Of a stretch of DNA of 64,000 nucleotides, positions 56,995 to 64,000 are shown piece after piece. Position 1 is the first letter of the stretch; each line of letters starts with the position of its first letter. A program made the translations under genes and the position numbers. This stretch comes from Microbulbifer sp. THAF38 (lineage in GTDB: Bacteria; Pseudomonadota; Gammaproteobacteria; Pseudomonadales; Cellvibrionaceae): positions 756,501 through 820,500 of the forward strand of contig NZ_CP045369.1 in NCBI RefSeq assembly GCF_009363535.1, read 5' to 3'. Under the pieces are notes generated by a model, which made no database searches, was not told the DNA's origin, and saw only the letters and a program-made list of their open reading frames with translations.

Positions 56995-58503
56995 TTAAAG
57001 CTCCTTGGCTTTCTCCTGCATCTTGATTACATCCTTGAGGCGCTGTTTCAAAATGGCATTGGTTTGATAATCGTCCTGGGTCATACGGATGCCGTGGCGC
57101 AGGTGTTGTAGTGCTTTGTCGAAAACACCGTTGAGAATGTAGTACTCGGCGCGGGCCTCGTGTACGCCGACGATATCCCCGGCCAGGCCGTGAGTCTCTG
57201 CCAGCAGGTACCACACGGCCGGATCTTTCTTGCGCACCCGGCTGTATTTGGCCAGCATGCGCTCGGCAGCCAGGTAGTTGCCGGCCTTAAAGTGCGCGTT
57301 GGCGAGCCCCATCACCAGGGCATGATCGCCGGGGTTGCGATCCAGTGCGCGCTGTAAGCGCTGAGTGGCGCCTGTGTAGTCATGCCGCACCAGATCGATA
57401 TCCGCGCGCGCCAGCACAAAGGCTGCTTTGGATGGCTCCTTGTCGAGGAGGGGTTGCAAGGTGTCCAGGGCCGAATCCGGCCTGCCCGCGGCGATCTGCG
57501 CCAGTGTCAGGCCGTAGCGAGCGGCATCTTCATTGTCATTGATGCCGTTGAGTTCTGCCTGGAAGCGCTTGACTGCCTGCTGCGGTGTCGCTTCAGTGGC
57601 CAGGCGAATCCTGGCGCGCATCATATGGTAATCGCGACTGTCGCTCGGCTCGACATTTTCCATGCGCTGGGAGCGCAGCTTGGCGTCTGCAATCCGCTTT
57701 TCAGTTACCGGGTGGGTCAGCAGGAACTCTGGCGGGCGACGATAGTAGCGTGTGGCTTTGAGCATCTGCTCGAACATCTCGCCGGCAGCGTCCGGGTCGC
57801 GGCCAGATTTGGCCAGGGTCTCGATACCAACTCGATCGGCCTCCTGCTCATTCTTACGGCTAAAGCGCAGCTGGCTGTCCAGCGCTGCGGCCTGGGTCGC
57901 GGTCATGGCGGCGATGCCAGCATCACCGCCGGCGGTGGCAGCGAGCACTAAGGCGCCGAGCATGCCGGCTAGAGTGGGTAGGGTATTGTTGCGCTGGGCC
58001 TCCAGTGATCGGGCGTAGTGACGCTGGCTGAGGTGGCCCAGTTCGTGCGCAATTACCGAGGCAAACTGATCCTCGTTTTCCGCAAACAGGAAGAGGCCGG
58101 TGTGAATACCCATAATGCCGCCGGGGACGGCGAATGCGTTCATGGTTTCATTGCTCACCACGACCACATCAATGTTTTTGTCCTCTAAAGGGCTGTACTC
58201 GGCGAGCCCTTTGACGGTTTTCTCGACGTATTGTTGCAGGAGTGCATCTGAGGAGGTCTTTACCTGGCTGCGAAACATGCGCAGCCACATCTGCCCCAGT
58301 TCTTTCTCTCGCTGGGGGGAGACTAGGCCGCTGGTGCTGTCGCCGAGTTCTGGCAAACGGATTCCCTCGGAATCTGCGCTAGCCGCTAAGGGAGTGCTGC
58401 CGAGCAATAGGCCGATGCCCAGTGCCTTTAAACTGCCGCGCAGCCGTTGTGAGAGGGTCGAGTTGTACGATCGACGAGGCAGGCTTTTTTGGGGATCAGT
58501 CAT
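56995..58503 (-). CDS. bepA: BepA-like periplasmic M48 metalloprotease/chaperone
   Basis: A 502-residue exported protein, close to E. coli BepA/YfgC (487), which degrades or assists assembly of outer-membrane proteins such as LptD. The N-terminus carries a signal sequence (cleavage near residue 43). The M48 motif HELGH is at 153-157 and the third zinc ligand Glu is in QEADRVGIE near 218. The C-terminal half (about 290-500) is made of TPR repeats that contact the BAM complex. The start at 58503 has a weak ribosome binding site. Confidence 0.93.
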   Translation of the reverse strand: MTDPQKSLPRRSYNSTLSQRLRGSLKALGIGLLLGSTPLAASADSEGIRLPELGDSTSGLVSPQREKELGQMWLRMFRSQVKTSSDALLQQYVEKTVKGLAEYSPLEDKNIDVVVVSNETMNAFAVPGGIMGIHTGLFLFAENEDQFASVIAHELGHLSQRHYARSLEAQRNNTLPTLAGMLGALVLAATAGGDAGIAAMTATQAAALDSQLRFSRKNEQEADRVGIETLAKSGRDPDAAGEMFEQMLKATRYYRRPPEFLLTHPVTEKRIADAKLRSQRMENVEPSDSRDYHMMRARIRLATEATPQQAVKRFQAELNGINDNEDAARYGLTLAQIAAGRPDSALDTLQPLLDKEPSKAAFVLARADIDLVRHDYTGATQRLQRALDRNPGDHALVMGLANAHFKAGNYLAAERMLAKYSRVRKKDPAVWYLLAETHGLAGDIVGVHEARAEYYILNGVFDKALQHLRHGIRMTQDDYQTNAILKQRLKDVIKMQEKAKEL

Positions 58504-58711
58504 TTTGATTACTGCTCGGTCTGTCCGTGTAGGATCTATAGTCCAACTCTATACGCAACCCCGTTGAACTGTCGAGAGTTTGACCGAGTGGGTCTGTAAA
58601 GGTTCAGGTTTGCGCCAGCTGGCGAGTTAAAAAGGGTAAAGCTTTGGCGGTTTCTGGCGCAGATTACGCGTTATAATCCGCAGCCCTGCAAAGCTTGCGA
58701 CCGAGTAGCCA

Positions 58712-58990
58712 ATGGCCGAGTTTCTCTCCGATACCGCTAGTGAACAGATCGCGCCAGACTGGCATGCGGCGGTAACGGTGGATGCCCGCCAGTTGCCGTG
58801 CCCACAGCCTCTATTGGCTATGCGTAGAGCCCTGCATCAATACGAGGCGGGAACCCTGCTGTGTATTATGGCAACGGATGAGGGCTCTTGGCGCGATTTT
58901 CACAGTTTTGCTTCACTGAGCGGCAGGCCCCTGCTGCGCGCCGAAAGGCGTGATAACACCTTTCTATATTGGCTGTACGCTGGCAAATGA
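58712..58990 (+). CDS. TusA/SirA-family sulfurtransferase-like protein
   Basis: A 92-residue protein with the TusA signature CPQPLLAMRRA, Cys30 being the probable persulfide carrier. The last third (SWRDFHSFASLSGRPLL) fits the family. Whether it serves tRNA thiolation or another sulfur-relay path cannot be said. Its stop codon overlaps the ATG of the permease gene (ATGA), a common TusA-PerM arrangement. Confidence 0.9.
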   Translation: MAEFLSDTASEQIAPDWHAAVTVDARQLPCPQPLLAMRRALHQYEAGTLLCIMATDEGSWRDFHSFASLSGRPLLRAERRDNTFLYWLYAGK

Positions 58991-60096
58991 AGAATCAATC
59001 CCGAGAGTCTATGTTGTCGATTGTTAAAGGCTGGGTGAACCGCTACTTCAGTCAGGAAGAAGTGGTGTTGCTCGTGCTGCTGCTCACCGTGGCGCTAGTG
59101 GTGCTGGCCACGCTCGGAGGCGTGTTGGCGCCCGTGCTTACGGCCTTGGTGATCGCCTTCCTGATGCAGGGCATGGTGCAGAAGCTGAAGTCCTGGCGGG
59201 TGCCCCATTGGCTCGCGGTAACGCTTTCCTGCCTGGTGCTAGTGGGCACTATCGTGGGCCTGCTATTTGTGGTGTTACCGATTATCTGGCGCCAGCTGGT
59301 GCGCCTCGGCGCGGAGCTGCCGAATATGGTGCAGCGCGGCCAGGAGCTGTTGCTGCTTCTGCCGGAGCGTTACCCACGCCTGATTTCTGCGGCGCAGATC
59401 GATGAGGTTTTCAATACCCTCGGCAAAGAGCTCGGTGGTATGGGGCAGACCCTGCTGGCTTTCTCTCTCACCAACCTGCCCATTTTTGCCGGCCTGCTGA
59501 TTTATGTGGTGGTGGTGCCGATCCTGGTGTTTTTCTTTTTGAAGGACTCCGACCAACTGATCCGCTGGTGTACCTCTTTCCTGCCAAAGCAGCGTCCCAT
59601 GCTGCACCAGATCTGGCACGAGATGAACGACCAGGTGGCCAACTATGTGCGCGGCAAAGTGGTGGAGATCGGCATAGTGGCTGCGGTGAGCTATGCCGCC
59701 TTCCTGTTACTGGGGGTCAATTACGCCCTGCTGCTGGCGGTAGCGGTGGGCTTGAGTGTATTGATTCCCTATATCGGCGCGGCGGTGGTGACTATCCCTG
59801 TGGCGGCCATTGGTCTGTTCCAGTGGGGTTGGAGCAACGAGTTTTTCTATCTGATCATAACTTACGGCATTATCCAGCTGCTCGATGGCAATGTACTGGT
59901 GCCGTTGCTGTTTTCTGAGGCGGTTAACCTGCACCCGGTGGCAATTATCCTGGCGGTATTATTTTTCGGGGGAATTTGGGGGTTTTGGGGCGTCTTCTTC
60001 GCGATCCCTCTGGCCACTCTACTCAAAGCCATTATGACTGCCTGGCCCACCAGCGAGCACCAGGCCGAGTGGGAAGCTAAGCGTATATCGGAGTGA
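58987..60096 (+). CDS. AI-2E/PerM-family membrane permease
   Basis: A 369-residue inner-membrane protein with about eight hydrophobic segments; residues 28-75 and 150-180 hold the first helices and a large soluble loop (about 90-150) follows. The VPILVFFFLKDSD motif near 178-190 and the late PVAIILAVLFFGGIWGFWGVFFAIPLA (in parts) are typical of the AI-2E/PerM (UPF0118) family, proposed to export small molecules. The start ATG overlaps the preceding gene's stop; a downstream ATG at 59011 is possible. Confidence 0.92.
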   Translation: MKNQSRESMLSIVKGWVNRYFSQEEVVLLVLLLTVALVVLATLGGVLAPVLTALVIAFLMQGMVQKLKSWRVPHWLAVTLSCLVLVGTIVGLLFVVLPIIWRQLVRLGAELPNMVQRGQELLLLLPERYPRLISAAQIDEVFNTLGKELGGMGQTLLAFSLTNLPIFAGLLIYVVVVPILVFFFLKDSDQLIRWCTSFLPKQRPMLHQIWHEMNDQVANYVRGKVVEIGIVAAVSYAAFLLLGVNYALLLAVAVGLSVLIPYIGAAVVTIPVAAIGLFQWGWSNEFFYLIITYGIIQLLDGNVLVPLLFSEAVNLHPVAIILAVLFFGGIWGFWGVFFAIPLATLLKAIMTAWPTSEHQAEWEAKRISE

Positions 60097-60204
60097 TGCC
60101 CGATCGCGTTTTCGCTAGTCGATTTCTTTTCTTTGTATCGGCGCGGGGCCATTGCTAGAATGCCGCGCTTTCTTTTATTTGGCCCTTCAAATAGGTGAGA
60201 GCCC

Positions 60205-61308
60205 ATGAGCCTGGCTGACAAAGTTCTAGCGGTCAATAATGACCTGCCGATCCGTACCGACAAGCCTGTCCACAGCGGCAAGGTCCGCTCAGTTTACTGG
60301 CTGAGCGAAGAAGATAGCCGCCGCCTGATTGAGGAAAAAGGCTACCCGGTTTCCCCGGACACCCCTCTCGCGGTAATGGTGATTTCCGATCGCATCTCCG
60401 CATTCGACTGCATCTGGACCGGTGAAGGCGCTATGCGCGGCGTACCCGGCAAGGGTGCGGCACTGAACGCCATTTCCAACCATTGGTTCAAGTTGTTTAA
60501 AGAGCAGGGCCTGGCCGACAGCCATATTCTGGATATCCCGCATCCGCTGGTGTGGATCGTACAGAAGGCGCGCCCGGTGATGATCGAAGCCATCGCCCGC
60601 CAGTACATCACAGGCTCCATGTGGCGCTCTTACCAAAAGGGCGAGCGCGAGTTCTGCGGTATTGAAATTCCCGACGGCCTGCAGAAAGACCAAAAACTGC
60701 CAGAGCTACTGATTACCCCCTCCAGCAAAGGTATTCTCAAGGGCATCCCCGGCGTGCCGGAAGCGGATGATGTCAATGTCACCCGCAAGAATATCGAAGA
60801 CAGTTTTCCGGCCTTCGGCTTCCGCAGCGCGGGCGATATCGACCTGTACGAGAAGTTGCTGAAAGAGGGTTTTGATTTAATCTCCGCCGAGCTGGAAAAA
60901 CTCGACCAAGTCTTTGTCGATACCAAGTTTGAATTCGGCTATGTCACCGATGCCAATGGTGAAGAGAAGCTGATTTATATGGATGAGGTGGGTACCCCGG
61001 ACTCCTCCCGTATCTGGGACGGCGAACAGTATCGTGCAGGTAAGGTTGTGGAGAAATCCAAAGAGGGCTTCCGCCAGGCGCTGCTCAACTACTTCCCCGA
61101 TGCAGATATCCTGTTGAACAAAGATCGCATGGATGAGCGCTTGGCCCTGGCTCGCGACAATGAGCTGCCAGAATCTATGCTGATGGATCTCTCTAATACT
61201 TATGTTGGTATTGCTGAGAAGATTATTGGTACGAAACTGGAGATATCCGATAATCCTAAAGCGGAACTGCTTGAAGTGTTGCGTAAGGATTATGGCCTGG
61301 TCGACTGA
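60205..61308 (+). CDS. purC: SAICAR synthetase
   Basis: A 367-residue phosphoribosylaminoimidazolesuccinocarboxamide synthase of purine biosynthesis. Conserved ATP-grasp type elements [11 protein letters not shown] (near 25-35), [11 protein letters not shown] near 55-65, ITPSSKG near 170 and [14 protein letters not shown] near 258-270 are present. It belongs to the longer (about 367-residue) class found in many gammaproteobacteria, versus 237 in E. coli. AGGTGAGA lies 6 nt upstream. It ends in a strong terminator. Confidence 0.95.
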   Translation: MSLADKVLAVNNDLPIRTDKPVHSGKVRSVYWLSEEDSRRLIEEKGYPVSPDTPLAVMVISDRISAFDCIWTGEGAMRGVPGKGAALNAISNHWFKLFKEQGLADSHILDIPHPLVWIVQKARPVMIEAIARQYITGSMWRSYQKGEREFCGIEIPDGLQKDQKLPELLITPSSKGILKGIPGVPEADDVNVTRKNIEDSFPAFGFRSAGDIDLYEKLLKEGFDLISAELEKLDQVFVDTKFEFGYVTDANGEEKLIYMDEVGTPDSSRIWDGEQYRAGKVVEKSKEGFRQALLNYFPDADILLNKDRMDERLALARDNELPESMLMDLSNTYVGIAEKIIGTKLEISDNPKAELLEVLRKDYGLVD

Positions 61309-61321
61309 TCTGGGCCTAAAT

Positions 61322-61351
61322 AAAAAAGCCGGCGCTTGCGCCGGCTTTTTT
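61322..61351 (+). terminator. Terminator of purC
   Basis: A-run plus GCCGGCG (61322-61334) pairs with CGCCGGC plus T-run (61339-61351) around a CTTG loop. It lies 14 bases after the purC stop and may work in both directions. Confidence 0.93.
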
Positions 61352-61662
61352 GTGTCTGTTTACCTGCTAGCTTCTACAGCTTGGGGTCAGTGCCTGTAAT
61401 TTCTTCCCTAGAGTATTTCCCCGGTAAAATAATTTTATTAGCTTTAACCGGGCTTGGTTTCAAGTGGTAACTGCAATTACCTAGGCCTTCTATAGAGTTG
61501 GGCTTGGAGTCTGAACCTTGGGGGTGTATCTATGCTGTCTCAGAGTTGGTCTTAGATTAAATATATTTTATCTTTCACTTTTCTTATTGCCCGCTGTGTA
61601 AACTTGGTAAATATAAAGTTAAAACGCAATTTATATTTGCCAAGTGAAGAGATTTAAAATTA
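61352..61662. other. AT-rich intergenic region
   Basis: About 310 bases without a supported gene, RNA or strong repeat. It must hold the promoter of the downstream lipoprotein. Confidence 0.5.
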
Positions 61663-63705
61663 ATGAAAGTGATGGCGGCAACCCTTTTATATAAGTGTCT
61701 TTTCCCTTTTTATATCCTTCTCATGGTGGCTGCATGTTCCACTGGATCCGACTCCTCAAAAGGTGATAAACCTACTAGTCACACTGGCGATGAATTTTAT
61801 GCTTATTACTCGAGAATGGATTCCGGTGAGCCTTGGGAAGCCCATCAGATGGTTAGTGAGTTTGCCGATATCGTCATTCATTTCTCTAACAAAGAACGGT
61901 TCTACTTCTGGCGGGCCTCTAGTTATCTGCCACGGTGGCACACCGACGAAGGTGTCAATTATGTAGAGCAGCTTTTTGACACCCAAGGGGATGGAGCAGG
62001 GCTGCGCTGGGATAAACTCAATCGTCACTCCCATGTAAGGATTATTCGTCAGTCCCAACGTGAAGTGGTAATACACTGGCGTTATGCCCCAAAGTTTGAT
62101 GTTCATACTGATCCAATGCTGCCGGGGTGGACAGGTTGGGTCGATGAATACTATACGGTGAGGCCTGATCGAACGGTTTTACGGGAAACATATGATCATG
62201 ATAACGAACGTAAGTTAACTCACCATTTGACTTTAAATTCGAATGGTTCAATCACGCAGTCTTCTACTGAGCAGTCCCCCTATATCCCGCCTGTAGCCGA
62301 GTTCTATAGTGCTAACGCTTTACCTGATGGACCAGATTCAGGCTTTGGAGCGCTATACACCAAGTTGGGGTATGTGGGAGCGTGGGATGTCGGCCCGGAT
62401 GATGAATACCAGCCAAGGTCGAGTGTGTGGAGTGACAATTGGCAAGTGCATGCCCATCCCGATGTAGTTGTTAATTTTGATGGCAATGATACCAAATGGG
62501 TATTCTGGAGAGGTCTGGGCTTTGTCCCAAGTCTGGTCTCAGAAAACGGTGCATGGTTCAGCAATGAATTTAATGAAAGTTGGGGCTGGCCGGAAATGTG
62601 CGAAAGCGGTGGTGCTGAGCCTATGAATGACAAGCAGGCTCGCTACAGCCATGTACGTGTTATTGAAAATACCCCTGCAAGGGTTGTCGTGCAGTGGCGG
62701 TATCATCCCACCGGTATTTGTTACAACTTAATTGATACAGATGATTCACCGGATGGGTGGGGTGCAACATCCGAGTTTGTTTTTTACTTTTATCCTGATG
62801 GTTCGGTACTCTCTCGAAATACGCTATTCAGTCAACAGGCCAATACCTATGGCGATGCTCCCAATGGGTTCGAATATCATGAGGCGATGATTATTAATAG
62901 TGCAGGCAGAGACCCTTGGGATAACATTGAAATTAATAAAACGCTTGCCCTCGCTAATATGGAGGGGCAGGTGGAGAGTTATGATGGTGCCGATGGAGGT
63001 ATTAATGACCGAGGTAATGAGCCTTTTGAGTTGCCTTTGCAGGCTAATATTGCGCGTATTAATTTAAAAGATACGGATTTTGATACCTATACCATTATGG
63101 AGCACGGCAGCACGCTGGAAATTATTCCATATTCTGAAGTGGATTTTGAAGAAGAATATCCTGGACATCATTTTGTTCGCTGGGACCACTGGCCGGTGAA
63201 TCAGATTCGAGCATTTGGTCGTGGAGCCATGGATTCTCGTTACCCAAGCCATACATCGCTATTCCATATGGCTTTTAATCCACCGTTCAAACAGGATGAT
63301 TTTTCACAAACCCGGCTGCTGCTCACGGGATTGTCCGATATGTCAACTGAGCAGGTTGTCAAACTAGCTAAGTCCTGGCTTCAGGCTCCTGCACTCACTA
63401 ATGTTAAGGGTTCTTCAGACTTTGGCTATGATGAATCTCAGCGAGCATACTATTTTGATGCAACAGACTCGTTAACTTTCAGGCTAAATGGCTCAGGGTC
63501 TAACCCGATATTCAATCCTGCGTTTGTGTTGGAAGGCTGGCAGGGTGAAAAAAATATTGCAGTGAAAGTTAATGGGCAAACCACCGACGATTTCAAATGG
63601 GGTAATTTTAGAAATACAGCCGGTAGAAAAACGACCATTGTTTATTTGCCATTGCATTCTCAGGATATCGTGGATGTTGAAATCTGTCAGCTTGGAAAGT
63701 GCTGA
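61663..63705 (+). CDS. Secreted lipoprotein with duplicated WRY-type module
   Basis: A 680-residue exported lipoprotein. The signal ends in a lipobox VAAC with Cys25. Two similar modules can be aligned by eye: residues about 80-142 (FYFWRASSYLP to HVRIIRQSQREVVIHWRYAP) and about 278-362 (WVFWRGLGFVP to HVRVIENTPARVVVQWRYHP). The second half is beta rich with aromatic and acidic motifs, and ends in a Cys-containing tail. The fold could be a beta-propeller of the type found in some secreted ulvan-type polysaccharide lyases, but I could not confirm catalytic residues, so this is only a suggestion. It stands alone and is AT-richer than its neighbours. Confidence 0.75.
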   Translation: MKVMAATLLYKCLFPFYILLMVAACSTGSDSSKGDKPTSHTGDEFYAYYSRMDSGEPWEAHQMVSEFADIVIHFSNKERFYFWRASSYLPRWHTDEGVNYVEQLFDTQGDGAGLRWDKLNRHSHVRIIRQSQREVVIHWRYAPKFDVHTDPMLPGWTGWVDEYYTVRPDRTVLRETYDHDNERKLTHHLTLNSNGSITQSSTEQSPYIPPVAEFYSANALPDGPDSGFGALYTKLGYVGAWDVGPDDEYQPRSSVWSDNWQVHAHPDVVVNFDGNDTKWVFWRGLGFVPSLVSENGAWFSNEFNESWGWPEMCESGGAEPMNDKQARYSHVRVIENTPARVVVQWRYHPTGICYNLIDTDDSPDGWGATSEFVFYFYPDGSVLSRNTLFSQQANTYGDAPNGFEYHEAMIINSAGRDPWDNIEINKTLALANMEGQVESYDGADGGINDRGNEPFELPLQANIARINLKDTDFDTYTIMEHGSTLEIIPYSEVDFEEEYPGHHFVRWDHWPVNQIRAFGRGAMDSRYPSHTSLFHMAFNPPFKQDDFSQTRLLLTGLSDMSTEQVVKLAKSWLQAPALTNVKGSSDFGYDESQRAYYFDATDSLTFRLNGSGSNPIFNPAFVLEGWQGEKNIAVKVNGQTTDDFKWGNFRNTAGRKTTIVYLPLHSQDIVDVEICQLGKC

Positions 63706-64000
63706 GTGGTTGAGTTATTGTGACATTAACCCGTCCTGTTTGCGTGAAAAGCGATTTATATTCCGATGGGTCGATATGGTGAGTTTGAAGGAGGCGTCTT
63801 GGCAAACTGACTGACATAAAAGCGAGCTTATTATTTAGCTTGCCCCTAAGTTGGCTGTTTGTGGTTCAGTCGGTGCTGTTGATTGGGGCAACTTTCCGGT
63901 GGGTAACACTTAACCTGGGGCACCTATTGTGAAAGTACGCCCTGTATGTACAGTGGAACTGCTTACAGTGTGTGTAAATTGAACTCTAAAACCAAGAGCT
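63706..64000. other. Window end, no gene seen
   Basis: The last 295 bases hold no frame or RNA that can be supported. Confidence 0.5.

Overview
The window is chromosomal DNA of a Gram-negative gammaproteobacterium. It carries a complete ybgC-tolQRAB-pal-cpoB envelope operon, ruvCAB, bepA, a TonB-dependent receptor and lipoproteins with standard lipoboxes. Gene content and order (yebC-ruvCAB-tol-pal-queE-queC-tRNA-Lys, photolyase next to DUF523/DUF1722, short Lys-rich HU) point to a marine Cellvibrionales-type bacterium, perhaps Microbulbifer or a relative. That placement is inference; no rRNA gene or other taxonomic marker is present.

Layout. 0-9 kb: DUF883 protein, 2-hydroxyacid dehydrogenase, DMT exporter, metG divergent from apbC, a STAS-like protein, trhO and two small conserved proteins. 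9.5-14.4 kb: a secreted 3D-domain protein, a TPR membrane protein and a giant YdiJ-type flavoprotein/Fe-S dehydrogenase. 14.5-18 kb: a probable light-response operon (DUF523-DUF1722 protein, MerR regulator, photolyase) with a visible promoter and TTGTACAA-type sites. 18-25 kb: two MscS-family channels, a YqaA-like membrane protein, and an AT-rich module of three genes on the minus strand (S41 peptidase, Asp/Glu racemase, gluzincin-like peptidase). 25.6-32.3 kb: aminotransferase, Lrp regulator, two transport/membrane proteins, a sterol-desaturase-like hydroxylase, and a lytic transglycosylase followed by a membrane-anchored AraC regulator.

32.4-47.8 kb is the conserved core: proS, hup, fmdB-like, aspS, yebC, ruvCAB, the tol-pal operon, queE, queC and a tandem array of three identical tRNA-Lys(UUU) genes. 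48-52.9 kb is an AT-rich metal/siderophore-uptake-like island (His-rich protein, TonB receptor, PepSY membrane protein). It is followed by about 1.7 kb without intact genes, in which a decayed curlin-repeat gene can be reconstructed from three reading-frame segments. 54.6-61.3 kb returns to housekeeping: LhgO-like oxidase, nadA, bepA, TusA-like protein, PerM-type permease and purC. The window ends with a large AT-rich secreted lipoprotein containing a duplicated WRY-type module.

The most unusual items are the decayed curlin-type gene, the MerR regulator whose B12-like domain lacks the expected cobalamin-ligand histidine, an isolated perfect 14-bp inverted repeat downstream of proS, a cluster of hairpins upstream of the YqaA-like gene, and the duplicated-module lipoprotein. 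No CRISPR array, prophage, insertion sequence or obvious defence system was seen.
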